In this document: piece after piece, positions 41,512 to 54,631 of the stretch
Layout of the letters: each line of letters opens with the position of its first letter
How positions within the stretch are numbered: the first letter of the stretch is position 1
Assembly: GCA_015183035.1 (NCBI GenBank)
Contig: JACZZP010000003.1
Coordinates: 372,001 to 436,000, forward strand
Reading direction: 5' to 3'
From: Meloidogyne chitwoodi
Lineage: Eukaryota > Nematoda > Chromadorea > Rhabditida > Meloidogynidae
Length of the DNA stretch: 64,000 bases
Program-made: the position numbers and the translations under genes
The notes under the pieces: model-generated
Told to the model about the DNA's origin: nothing
The model's database searches: none
Seen by the model: the letters and a program-made list of their open reading frames with translations, nothing else

Positions 41512-44500
41512 TTTTCTTTCTTTAATATTTTTCTTTTCGTCGTTGTTTTTTTAATTCAAAATAATAATTAAAATATTGCTTTTAAATATTTGAGCATTAT
41601 AAAAAGGTCACTTAAATATTAAAAAAAAAATTTTTAATAACGGACCATTAGAGTCTCATTTAAATTTTTTCAGAAAAAATGAAAAATTAAAATAAAAACA
41701 GTGGCGGTTAAAACAAAAAGATGATGACTGACTATATGTAATATTTATTATGTAAATGTATTTTTTCTGACTGGCAGCAGGCGGCAATACAATGAAGTGT
41801 AGTAAATAGAAGAAATAATAAAAGGAGGAAAAGAAGGATTGATTGACTAAATGACTGGGCAATTCAAATTAATAAATATTTATTTATTCAACAAAAAAAT
41901 AATTCTAGTAGTTGTAATCAGCATTTAAAATCTTTTTATTCTTTTTTGGCCAAAGTGTGCGCCAAAAAAGCAAATTTTGAATTTTGGGGGATATGGTCGT
42001 TTCAGGGATAAAACTTTTATGACTATAACTTTTTCAATTTTCAACCTTTTTGAGTTAACTTTAAATAATTTTAAAGCTTAGAATTTAGCGTATTTTTAGA
42101 ACAAAAGATCAAAAAAATCTAAGCATTATGTAAAATAATACAGGCGAATACTTAAAGGAATACTTATTAATACTCAATTGACTATAACTTTTTAACAAAT
42201 TTTTTTATTAAATCGGTCCTTTTGAGATAAATAATCCTCAGATTTTGAGCTTTAAAATGATACAAAAATTGTGATGGAACAATTAAAATAGAAAAAGTTA
42301 TGACCAAAAAGAGCAACGCGCCAAAACGTCTCCTTAAAGAGCGTAAAGAGAGTACTTTTTTGATTAAATAAATTTAAAATTTGAAAATTAGAAAATTCTA
42401 GGATCGAAATAGGTTGAATAAATTATTTCCAACTTTAAAACTTGATGATAGACTCTTTAGTATAATTCTTGACGTTTTTCGTTTTTTGCGCACATGCAGA
42501 CAGGTAATGCATTATTTCATTCACTCACCCACTCACCAGAGGAGCTAGAAGAAGAAGAAAAAGGTCCTACTAAAAATATATCAAATATTATAATAAAAAT
42601 ACACCTCCCACACGCGTGGCCTCGTCCCTCAAGTCGGCGCTGTTTATTTTATTTAATCGATCTGCGCGGTCCCTACAATGAAAAAAGAAGAAAAAAATCG
42701 CCGAAAATGCGCGCAAACAATTTTACATAAATATAAATATTTACAACCAACACCTTTACATATTTTTTTTAATTCTTAATTTTGTGACTAGTTTTTTGGG
42801 ACGATTTTATAGAAAAAATATATAAAAATTAATTAAAATTGAGAATTTGAAAATTTTTGAAATTTTTCAAAAATTTCAAAATTTCAAAAAATTAAATAAA
42901 AAATAAAAAAAATTTTTTAAATAAAAAAATTTTCGAAAAAAAAAGTAAAATGCGCAAACAACTAAAAAATGAAGGAAGAAATATCCAAGCTAAAATTATG
43001 CAATAAATTGCTCAGTCAATTTTATTAAAAACTAGTTAAAATAAATAGAAATATTAAATGAATAAATGCTAAAAAATATTTTATTTAATGTAAAAAAATG
43101 TTAAAAAAATTTAAATAAAATTAAACATTTTTAAAAAAATTTTAATTTTTTGGATTGACTCTAATGTCCAAAAATAATAATTTTTTCTTTTTGGCTAAAA
43201 ATAATTTATTTTTGTTTTTTTTACTCCAAATATAATCAAATGACTCTTTAAAAATATTTATTTATTAAAAAAGAAAAAAATATATTTTTATTTAAGCAAA
43301 AATTGTGTTGATGTGAAACATTTACCTACATCTAAATATTCTTCCCCTTTTCCCACTTAAAAAAGTCACGTTCATTATATTTTTGTGTTAAAAGAAGGAC
43401 AGATAAATTTACATCAAATGCGAGAAGAAAATTGTGCGCAAAATTTTATAGAAAAAATATTTATTTAAAGGTACATTAGAGTCTGTGTTTTAAGTGTTCA
43501 CTAGAGTAGATTTTTTCTTCAATTCAGAATAAGTTTATTTATTTTTCTTCCGGAAAAGAATTTTCCGGAATATTTAATCCGGAAAATACAACTTCCGGAA
43601 GAATATTTTCCGGAAGAACATTTAATCTGAAAAATACAACTTTCAGGAAGAACATTTAATCCAGAAAATACAATTCCGGAGACAGGTAACACCCTAAAGA
43701 GTAAATATACAAAAATCGGTGATTTAGATAATCATTTGGCTATTTTATTAAATTTTGAATTTAAGCAGTATTTTTAAGCAGATAAAAATAAAGAAAATTG
43801 AATAAATATACATAAATATCAAAGAAAATTAATTAAAAATAGGATAAAGTTAAAATTAACTATAAAAAAAATTTATTATAAATGTTTTAAATAATTATTA
43901 GTGCAAAAGAATGAAAAAAGCTCCATTTTTTTCTTCGCTTTTTCGATTGCGCGAAATTAGCTCTAAATTCGGTCAGTCAGTCATTTTAAACCGCAAAATA
44001 ATATACTTAAAAAAATTTAGTTGCGCGATAGGAATAAAAATAGTTAAAAATGTTAACGGGTTAAAAAAAAAGAAAAAATGGTTGTTTAATTAATTAAAAG
44101 GTAAAATAGAAAAATTTTTGCATATAAAATAATGAGTAGTCATATAAACAATACAAATTTTTTAAATAAAGATTTATTCATAAAGTATTCTGATTTTTAT
44201 TCAATTCCGGAAATTTCTAAAAACTTTTTAGATTTATATAAAAACTTTCCAGAAGCAAAAACACAAAACTTAAATAAATAATTCTGATTTTTATTCTACT
44301 CCCAGAAAACACAAAACTTTCCGGAAAGATAAAATATACATACACTTCCAGAAGTAAAATAATAAATAAATATATATTTCTAACTTTTCCGGAAAAAAAG
44401 TTTTATTTTTTCCCATAAAGCTTTTCTAATATATTTTTATTTTATATAAAGCTATTTAATTATAAAAACTTTAAATTAAACAACATTAAAATAAAAATAG

Positions 44501-47500
44501 AATCAATCAAAAAAAATTAATTTTCTGAGAAAGATAAATAAAAATGAATAAATTTTGAATAAAAAGCGACTTATGTTTTAATCTCTCAACAAATGCCAGA
44601 GAAAACAGCCGAGTATCTTGAAAAATAAAAATTAAATAAAAAAAGAAAAAGAGAAAGAAAATTAAAAAGCTTCAAAGCTTCCTATTTCAGTGATTGATTA
44701 TTAGGGAAAGAAAAAAAATAAAAAAATTTATTTTAAAGACCGCAGTAAAGAGGAGAGGAGATGTTGATCATTAGGCAAATCATTAAGCTTTAGGAATAAA
44801 TAAATAAAATAAATTTTATATTTTTAAATAAAAAAGAATATGACCAAGCATGTATGTAAAGTAATGAAAATAAAGAAAAAGAAAAAATTATTTTTTTATT
44901 TTCTTCCAAAAGGCAGCTGTCACTGAAAATATTTTTATAGGGAGAGGCGCATAGATATTCTCGCATAAATATGTGCCTGACACACAATTATTTATATTTT
45001 TTTTATTTTTTATTTTTTTCCTAAGATTATATGCACAAATAATATTATTATTATTTAAGAAAAGTTAAGAATAAAAAAAATAATTAAAAAAGAAAATAAT
45101 TAAGAGATAAAATTTAAATAAAAATAGTAAAATTGTAGGGAAAAAAAGGTAAAAATTAATAAATTGTGTTATCTATTTTATGTAAATATTTATTTTTTTA
45201 TTTATTTTGTGGCAAAAAATAATTACTATTTGATCGACTAAAAAAAAGTAGAAATTAGGGTATTAAACACTGAAAAATTTAATTCTGATATATTCATAAA
45301 AATAATTCTAATTTTTTATTCTTCCGGAAAGTTATATTGTAATATTTCCGGAAGCAAAAAATTAAAGCACTGCGTTAAATTCAAGTTTATTGAAATCAAG
45401 GTTGGATTAATTCAAGTTTTATTTTATATTTACAATTGTAATTCAAGTTTTATTTTAAGTTTAATTAAAAAAGGTTTCCGGAATGTAATAAATTTATTTG
45501 TATGGGTGAATAAAATTATTAAATATAAATGTAACGAGATTTAAAATTATGATTAAAAGTGTATGAATTTTGTATTTCCTCACAGAATTAAAAAAACTTT
45601 ATTATAAATTTCCGTTATCTAAAATTACTCAATATTTATTTTTCATTTTCTCTTTTGATCACTCATTTATTTTTTCTTTATCGAATTTAAATATCTCTTT
45701 TATTTTAGGCCTAAGCAAATGCAAACACAAACATTTGCGTTCCCTCACAATTTTTTTAAATATTTTTTTTAATTCTAATGTGTTAAGATTCAAAACAAAA
45801 AAACTCGTTTTTGGCCTTAAATAATGAAAAAAGGGAAAAAATACTTTCTAAAAAATTATTCATTCATTTCTTTTAGCGATTTAAATTTTTTTCATTTTCT
45901 TGTCAAAAAGGAATGGACAAAAATTAAAATTTTTATGGAAATTAGAAAATAAATATACGTGAGAGAAGAAAAATAATTTTTTAAAAATAATTCTTCTATT
46001 AAAGAAAAATTGGAATAAAAAAATGATAGTTTATGCGTTTAAAAAAGTCTCACACTATTAGAGAAATGTTTGTTGATTGCTAAACATTCCGGAAAAACAA
46101 TTAAAAAATTAAAGTAAGGCTTTTATAAATAAATAATCCGAAAAACGTTTTCCGGAAAAAAGTTTTTTCCAGAAAATATACATTTACAATTACAATTGTA
46201 AATATAATGACAATCCGGAAAAACATTTAAATAAAGTTTACGGAAAATATACAATTACAATTTTAAATATAAAAAATAAACTTGAATTTAATAAACTTGA
46301 ATCAAATAAAAATACCTTACGAGTACTAAAATCCTTAATATAATTAATATGTAAATAGTTAATAAAAATATTTTAAAATAAGAAAATCTTACAATTAGTA
46401 AATAAAAAGCTTAAAAATTTACATTTTTAAATTATTTATTTATTAAAATGGCTGAGAACGAGGAAGTTTTTAAAAGTTTTATGCGCAAAGGATTTTATTT
46501 ATTTTTAATGGTTTTACATTAAAAAAGAAAAATATTTTAATGAATTAAATTGATGAGTATGAGTATATTTAAATAAATAAAATTAAAAAAAAAAAAGAAA
46601 AAATTAATTTAAAATTAGAATTTAAAAAAAATTAGGAAAAATGTTTGTGAATGAACAGAGAGGACCTTTCTTTTCTTATTTTTTTTTAATTTTTAGCGCC
46701 AATTTTTAAGTTTAATAGATAAATCAATTTATTTTTGAATTTTTATTTAAAAAGTTTTTACACATTTTTGTTGAAAAATTTAATTTTTTTGAATTTTTCA
46801 GGTTAAAAGAAGGTAATTCAGACCATTTTTATATTTTTTAAAAATACAAGAAAATAATTTTTGTTTTCCTTTTTACTAAATAAATAAATATTTTAGAAAA
46901 AAAAACAGAAAAAAAATTTGTGTGTAATGGCAAACTGGCGTGTGAATATATTTAAAAATTGTTTAGAAGCACTGCGGGGAATTAAAAAAGAAGAAAAGGG
47001 AAAAGCAAAAAAATATGCAAATATAAATTTTAAAAAAAATACAAAATTGATGAATGCGCGAAAATATAGAAGAGATTAATTTTTTTAAATATTTAAATTT
47101 AATTTTTTAAATAAAAAAGATGCGTGCGTTTTCTAAAAAATAAAATTTTTTTTGTTAAAATAAAAAAAGGAAAAAGATGCCAAAAATGGGGGCTTTTTAT
47201 TTATCAAGAAAAAGAAGAAAAATTTGAATGTGGCCAAAGCTTCTTTTTTGGTCTTTTTTAAAAAATATATACATATTTTTTGGAGGAAAGTGGCGCTGGT
47301 GCTTCCCTTCACTTTTTTTCTTTTTTTCAAAAAAAAAATATATATATATACATCTCCCCCTTTTTTAAACCCTCTTTTTGGTCGTCACCGCCCTTCTAAA
47401 CAATTTATTCAGTCATCTATCCATCTCTTCCTTTTTCTTTTACTACAACATCTTCTGGAAAAATGGCAGCGATTGAGTAAAGGCAATAAATAAATATTTT

Positions 47501-48818
47501 TTGTAAGAAGAATATATGTAAAATTAAAAGAAAAATTTAAAAATATTTATGAGTCAATCAGAATTTTTATAGAGTGTCAAATAAAAGTTAAATAAAATTA
47601 AAAATCAGAATTTTTAATTTTTTTAAGAAAAAATTCTGATTTTTTTCTGATTTTTAATAAAATTCTGTTAATAACTTAAATTTATGATTTTTGTTTTCTG
47701 ACAAAAATCAGAACATATCTAAAGTTTAGTATATAATCATTTAAATCAACGCAACATTAAAATAAAATAAACTTTTTAATAAAATTTTATTTATTTAAAA
47801 ATATACATATTTTTTTCTTAAAATAGTAACAACCAAATTTCACCAAAGGGATTTGTGCGAAAGAAAAGAAAAAAGTCAAACTTTTATTCTTAGCGCAAAT
47901 GTAATCCCTTGGGTTGTAAAACATGAAATAGTGTTTGTTAACCATTAAAGAAAAGTAAAAGTATACTAAACTTAATGTTTAAAATAAATTAAACTTTACG
48001 ATAAACTTGAACTACAAACACAAACTTAAAAAATAAGCGCAAACTTAAAAATAAACTTTAAATTTATACGCTCGAAGAAATTATAAACATAAAAATAATA
48101 TTTCACAAACTTGAAAATAAAGTTTAATGTCTAACTACATAAATAAACTAATTATTGTGTAGTCTTTCACTAATTTTATTGTAAATTAATAATGTTAAGG
48201 CATTTAAAAATACTTAAAATATTTAAGAATAATTTTTTTCAAGTGTATTTTTTCAAATAAATTTATTTATTCAAAAATAAATATTTTTAGGACTTTTTTT
48301 TTTATATTTTAATTAAATTAATTCAACAAATTTCTCTTTTTAAATTTTAAACATCGGAAATCCCTCTTATTTAGCTTCTTCACATATTTTAAGTACTTAT
48401 AATTCCCTTTTATTCATTTCCCCCTAAACAAAAACCTCTTAAAAATAAAAAATAGAAATTATAAATGATGTTTTTAATTTTGCTATTTTAAATATTAAAA
48501 TTAAATAAAATTAAAAAAAAATTTTTTAATTATTTTTAAATTAAATTTTGAGGCAATTTTATAAGGAAAAATATTATTTCTTAGTTTTTGCTTCCCAAAA
48601 CTGACTCAATTATTATTTTTTTAAAGTAGCTTTTAGATTTAATATTTTTAAAATATTAAAAAACAAATTTTAAAATTAAAAAATTATTTAATTAATTTAA
48701 ATTTTTATTTTGCCTCATTTCGATTGAAGACTTGAAGTTGAATGTGTAAAAGAAGTGGCCATTAACGTTTGGGCCTTAAAAATATTTTTTAATTTTATTT
48801 TGTCCTTATTCTTATTTT
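41512..48818. other. 7.3-kb gene-free region upstream of the POU gene
   Basis: No gene supported. 41950-42340 carries repeated ACTATAACTTTTT phrases. 42600-42690 is a short GC-rich patch (CACGCGTGGCCTCG, CGGCGC, CTGCGCGG). 43540-46260 holds about fifteen copies of TTCCGGAA or a close variant with AAAATACA nearby. 47350-47480 is pyrimidine-rich. The rest is A/T-rich with poly-A/T runs. Long quiet upstream DNA next to a developmental transcription factor makes regulatory content likely (inference); the short ORFs here are chance. Confidence 0.5.
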
Positions 48819-51800
48819 TTATAATTTTACCATAGTTCTAGGAGAAATACTTAATCCAGCACTTGGAACAATTCTAGCCCCAATTCTACTAGATCTTCTT
48901 CTTCCACCACTTGCCAAAGAAGTAATTGAATTTCTACTCCCATCAATTACTACTCCACTACCTTCCACACCTGTATTAGCTGAAGTTGTTGCATCTCCCC
49001 CAATAATATTATTTTCTCCCCCATTATTGCTGCCATTCCCTCCTCCTCCAATCATTTGACGTTGAACTAAGGAACGATAAATACCTTCCTTAAAAATAAA
49101 ATATAATTTTTTTTTGAATTTTTAATAAATAAAAAAATTGCTTGAGCTAAAAGTTGTTCATGTGTTCCCATTTGTTCAACACGCCCTTTAATTATTACAA
49201 CAATTTTATCAGCCTTTTCTACAGTTGAAAGTCTATGTGCAATTAATATTACGGAACGCCCTTTCATATTTTTATATATTGCTTCTTGCACTAAATGTTC
49301 TGATTCTGTGTCCTTTAAAAGATAATATTAAATCAGTAAAAAGAGAGAAAGAGAAATTCAAGTTTATTTTTAAGTTTACAATTTTTAAGTTAATCAAGTT
49401 TTATTTTATATTTACAATTGTAATTCAAGTTTATTTATTTTCAAGTTTGCATTTTATATTTAGAGTTAATTTCTTAAGTTTACAATTCAAGTTTAATATA
49501 ATTTAAAAATCTATAAGTGTATAAAAGCACCAATGCACTCGTAGCCTCATCAAGCAAAAGTATAGCAGGTTTTCTAACAATTGCTCTCGCAATAGCTATA
49601 CGTTGTTTTTGGCCTCCTACGAATAATATTATTTGTTAATTTTTATTAAAAAATAAAAAACACAAACCACTCATTTGACTTCCCTTTTCCCCAACATTAG
49701 TTTGATATTGTTCTCTTGTTTGTATAATAAAAGAATGAGCATTGGCCATTTTAGCTGCTTCAACAACATCTACAGTTGTACATTTATCTAACCCATAAGC
49801 TACATTTTCTGATATTGAACGAGCAAAAAGTACAGGTTCTTGGCCGACCAAAGCAATCTTTTTTTAAATATTTTTTTTAGTATTTTAAATTTGTATTTTT
49901 AAGGTTTGGAGAGAAAAAATTAATTAAAAATTAATAAAAAAAATAACCTTTTCATGTATATAATGATGTTCATAATCACATATAGGTATTCCATCAATTA
50001 ATACTTTTCCACCATTTGGAGTATAAAAATTTTCAAGTAAAGCAATACACGAACTTTTTCCACTTCCACTTGGCCCTACTAGAGCAACAACTTCTCCAGG
50101 CTCTACAGAAAAGGAGAGGCCCTATATTTTAATTTTAAAAAATTAAAATAGAATTTAAAAAATATTTTTTTTAATTAATAAATTAAAAAAATTTTTTTTT
50201 AAAGAGTTTAGTAGTTAGAGCGCGGTGACATTGTGGCCTATAAAATTGCAAAATAATTTCATGGAGTCATGAAATTTTGCATAGACATCCTTTATAGTCT
50301 TATCTAATAACTCTAAAAAATTGATAATTTTTGGTTCAGTTTTAGAAAAGTTATGGTCGAAAAAGCTAAATTTTTGACTAAAAAATCCACATTTTTGTCT
50401 ATAATCTTACAAGCGGAAGACCTAAAATTATGAAATTTTGTGAAAAGTTGGATAACACCGTGAAGTATATTTAAAAAAAATTTCAGAAATTTAGATTCTA
50501 AATTGTCAAACTTATAGGGATTAGCGCCGTAAGTGTTTGCGCCTAAACATATTAAATTAACCTGAAGGACTTGAGTGTCAGGTCTTGTTGGATATGCAAA
50601 ATGAACATCTTGAAAGTCAATTCTGCCTTCTAAACGTTCAGGTAAACATTCCCCACTAGTATATATTTCAGGTTTTCTATCAATATATTCAAAAACTTTG
50701 CGTGACGCACCCACACTTTGCATTAAACCTGTCCATACCTTTTTTTTTAATAAATTAAAAAATAAAATAAAAATTAAAAAACCTCTCCAAGTTGTCTAAT
50801 ATTATCGGCTAATTGCATTTGATAAAGAAGAAATGATACAAGCAAATCTTTTGTTAATTGGCCTGATAAAACCAAATGTCCACCATACCAGAGAACAGAA
50901 ACGTTAATTATTGTTTGGAAAAGCTAATAATGTAAATTTGTTTTTTAATTTATTTTTTAGAGTAAAAAAATTTTTTAAACAAAAAAATATTTTTTTTATC
51001 GGAGGGTCATTTGAGTCTCTCGAAGGGTCATTTGAGTCTCACCACCAAAACTCAATAATACAATCATTTTATTATATCCCACACTTTTACATATCCCAAG
51101 CTCCCAGTTATTCCAATTGGAAGGTATTAATGAGAAAAACTCTCACTTATCCCAGTGGGATAAGTGAGAGCTTTAAATATTAAAATTTAATTTTTACTTC
51201 TGAGACCCAAAGATAAACAACATAAGCATAAGCCTTTCTTCTTGTTACACCCAAAGTGTTAGTTAAACGATCATAAAAACGATCAGCCTCAAAATCTTCA
51301 CAAGCAAAACTTCTAACTGTTCTCATTGTTGAAACAACTTCTTCTGCAACATCGTTAGAATGGGCAATTGCTTCTTGTGCTTTTTCACTGAGAAACTGTA
51401 AAATTTAAATAAATACAGTAATTTATTTATTTTAATCTACCGGACTAAGTTAGAGAGATGATAGGGGGGAAAGGACTAAGTGGGAGAGATGGCTGTAGGG
51501 GAGGACCAAGTTAGAGAGGACTACATGGGAGATAAAAGTCGGAGTGGACTAAGTCAGAGTGGACTAAGTTGGAGTGGACTAAGTTGGAGAGAATTAAAAA
51601 AAAATAATGCCAAACATCGTAGTAAACTCCAAAAATCTTAGAAGCCACCAAAATTATCGGAACAACAATAAAAGGAATTAAAGAAAGTCTCCAACTTAAA
51701 GTCATCATAAAAAGCATAGAACCACCCATTTGAACAGTATTTCGTAAAAAAACTTTAAAATAAAAATTTAAAAAAAAATTAATTTTTTTTTAAATTTACT

Positions 51801-53448
51801 GTTAACGTTTAAAGAAACAGTGTCTGACCTTTAAAAAAAATATTTTTTGTAGAATTCAAAAAATATAAGAAATTTTACATTGTTGATGTATCAGCAGTAA
51901 GGCGAGAAGTTACTTCTCCTGAAATTTTTATTTTATTTTGTCATTATTTTGTCTTATTTTTCTGATTTTGTTTTTTCTGATTTTTCTGATTTTGTTTTTT
52001 CTGATGTTGTCCTTATTTTTCTGATTTTTGTTTTTTCTGATTTTGTTTTTTCTGATTTTTCTGATTTTGTCCTTATTTTTCTGATTTTCTACCTGTTTTG
52101 TGTCTATCAAAGAAAGCAACTTCTTGGTGTATTAGAGAAGAAAATAAATTATGTCTAACAGCTCTATTAACTCTAGCATATGCATACTCAAATGACCCTC
52201 CGCGAAAACCTCCTGCTACTGCACTAAAAAAATTTTTTAATTAAAAATTTTTTTTAAATTTAAACTAACCAAACTATTGAAATAAAAAGCATTAATTTTA
52301 CAGAATCTAATAAAGCTGCATATTTATCTCCAGTACTAGAAACAACACTGGCAATTACTTGTCCAGTATAGTAAGGAACGAAGATACGAGCTTAAAGAAT
52401 TTTTAATTAAAAAAAATTTTTAATTTTTTTAATTAAAATTTTTACATTTATTTGAAAAATTTCAAAATGTCAAAAATCCAAAATGTCAAAAATTTAAAAA
52501 TGTCAAAATTCCAAAATTTCAATTTATTAAAAACATAATTTTTAATTAAATAATTTTATCAACACCCACTCAATGAATAAATAAAAAGCCAGGTAAATCC
52601 ACTAATATGCCAAAGCCATTCATTTTTGCAATATTGTAGTAAGCGAATAACTAAAAAAATTTAAAAATTAAAAAAAAAATTTTTTTTAATTATTAAACTA
52701 ATTAAATGTGTTTTCATATTTGCTGAAATTTTTCCTTCTTGTGTTTTTTGTTCCTCTTCTTCCTCTGAACTTATTTCTTCATCTTCTTCTTCTTCCAATC
52801 TCTCATAAATACTTTCAATTCTTTTAGCTGCAATTAAAAATCCCAGCCAAATTCTGTGAGCCAAAACAGAAAAGAAAACATTAAAAATTAATAAAATTAT
52901 ATCTCCAATATAGAGAACACCAGGATGTTCTGAACCAGAATTGTCACTATAAAAAGAAAAAATAAAATATATTAAAGTATTACATAATAAAACCTAAGTC
53001 CAAGAAACTTTGTTGGTGTAAATGAAATTAGAATAATGCAAAGTGCAAAAGATGCATGAGCTAAATGACCAAGAGGACGAGACGGCTGAGAAAAAATGTA
53101 AAGTTTTAAGCCGTTTTATTTTCAAGTTTATTTATTCTTAATTTTGTAAAACAACTCTCTTTATAAGTTTTACTTTCAAGTTTGTAAAACAAGCTTTATT
53201 AAACCAACCTTTTTATTAAAAAGCAGAATAAACCATCCTGTAAACAAAAAAAGCATACGTAATGAAGAGATCATAAAGAAATCAGAAACAGATTTATTAA
53301 ATTTATAAGGCATTGCAAAATCATCACGAAAATGTTGAAATGATAATGAATTTCCATGGAAGCAAATTCCAAAAAAAGATATTAATAAATCAAATATTGA
53401 AAAAATTATTGTTTTTAAGAAACAATTAAGTTGATTGTTTTTAACCAT
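48819..53448 (-). CDS. ABC half transporter, ABCB9/TAPL - HAF-4/HAF-9 type
   Basis: Lysosome-related organelle peptide transporter type (family knowledge). Exons, low to high: 48819-49088, 49142-49312, 49531-49616, 49668-49857, 49948-50121, 50562-50738, 50783-50923, 51198-51395, 51616-51752, 51800-51828, 51879-51918, 52093-52223, 52270-52390, 52570-52650, 52699-52946, 52994-53085, 53209-53448; 841 residues. An N-terminal TMD0-like hydrophobic region, then an acidic insert, then the six-TM core ([19 protein letters not shown]). NBD: Walker [10 protein letters not shown] (561-569), Q-loop [12 protein letters not shown], signature MSGGQKQR, Walker [13 protein letters not shown]-loop His721. All catalytic residues are present. 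A Gly/Asn/Ser-rich tail of about 75 residues follows. Intron 16 uses a GC donor. Confidence 0.93.
51140..51170. repeat. Perfect 15-bp inverted repeat in an ABCB intron
   Basis: CTCTCACTTATCCCA and its exact mirror with one base between. Related phrases (CTCTC, TTATCCCAA) recur at 34085-34200. Next to GGGTCATTTGAGTCTC direct repeats at 51002-51040. Confidence 0.75.
51440..51595. repeat. Degenerate tandem repeat GGACTAAGTTGGAGAG, ABCB intron
   Basis: Seven to eight units of about 16-20 bases around GGACTAAGTTGGAGTG, unusually purine-rich for the window. Confidence 0.75.
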
Positions 53449-54091
53449 TTTGTAATATTTGTTGTGTTTTGGACTTTTATTGCAACATTCTGATTTTAAA
53501 AGGTTAAAATTGTTATTTCTGATTTGTAATGTTTTTTTAAACTTTTCAAGTTCAAACTTAAATTGTAATTAAATATACATAGAATTTTCAGAAACAAACT
53601 AAATAATAATAATTTTTATTCTCTCCCCACAAATTATTAGAGATATGTTTTAGCAAAATAAATATTTAATTTTCATATAGGTTAGTTATGTTTTTGCCTT
53701 ATCGAAAGAGTAGTGGTAGTTAATTTTATTGGCTTGGAATGCCAAACTGATAAGGACAACATATTTAATTTTTAGTAAATTAACCAAAAGAGACCGACCC
53801 CTCTACTAATCAATGTAAGAGAAAGAAAATATATGTTCTTTATCAGTTGTAAAATATTAAATAAAATGACCTAATACATAATCTTTTTTATTCAAATTTT
53901 GAAAGCAAAAATGGTTAATAAAATTAAAAAAAGTTTTGAATAAATTGTGATAATAATGACATTTTGGCTCTACTTTCCAATCTCAGAATAAATCCATAAA
54001 TTTATTTCTTATTTGTCTTACTTATATTTCTGATAATTGGATAAGAATAATATTTAAAAAATCACAAAAAACTTTAAGCAAGCCATGGAAG
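53449..54091. other. Intergenic, TDP-43-N-like gene A to ABCB
   Basis: 643 bp, AT-rich. No gene, repeat or structure that I can support. Confidence 0.4.
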
Positions 54092-54631
54092 CTAACGTCT
54101 ATCTAAAATAATATAATTTTAAAATTTAATAATCTCAAAGAAATATAAATTATAATTGTACATTATTGAAAACTTAATTTTAGAATGTTTAACGCCAAAA
54201 ATTAAAATCTTGTTTTTAATTTAAAAAAATCATAAATTTAATAATCTTGAAAAATAACCTTTATAAATAATAGTAAACATCCTGCCACCCCATCCATCTG
54301 AAGGTGCTAAAAAAGCTTTTTTTTCCTCATCAAACCTGTAAATGATGCAAAACATAATATTTAGTATTACATTTAAATATACGCACATAACATCGCGTCT
54401 TCGACCAGTTTTTTCATTTATATATTCTAAAACAAAGACACCAGGAAATCGACGCTCAAGAAAAGATAATGGCATATTACCGTCTTTGGCACAAAGAATT
54501 TCGATAGGAGGCCTCATGCCATCGTAAACAGTAATGAACTGTAAATTTAATTATTATTCAATAAAAATTTAATTAAAAACCTGGTCTTTAATCTCAGCTT
54601 CTTTTCGAAAAGATTGGATTGTTCCACTCAT
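54092..54631 (-). CDS. TDP-43 N-terminal-domain-like protein A
   Basis: Exons, low to high: 54092-54102, 54259-54335, 54387-54538, 54581-54631; 96 residues. Almost the whole protein is one small domain: PPIEILCAKDGNMPLSFLER, RFPGVFVLEYINEKTGRRR, AFLAPSDGWGGRMFTIIYKD. The order PIEI - DG - LS - FPG - LxY-N - APxDGWG - Y is that of the TDP-43 N-terminal oligomerisation domain. Neither RRM nor Gly-rich tail follows, so it is a stand-alone domain. Paralogues B and C share exon phases and the 77-nt third exon. Function unknown; by family, self-association or polymerisation would be the first guess. Confidence 0.8.

Noticed and set aside
42494..42730. Plus-strand ORF of 78 residues upstream of the POU gene
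   Set aside because: Mixed low-complexity translation with no similarity and no splice context; kept only as a GC-rich patch.
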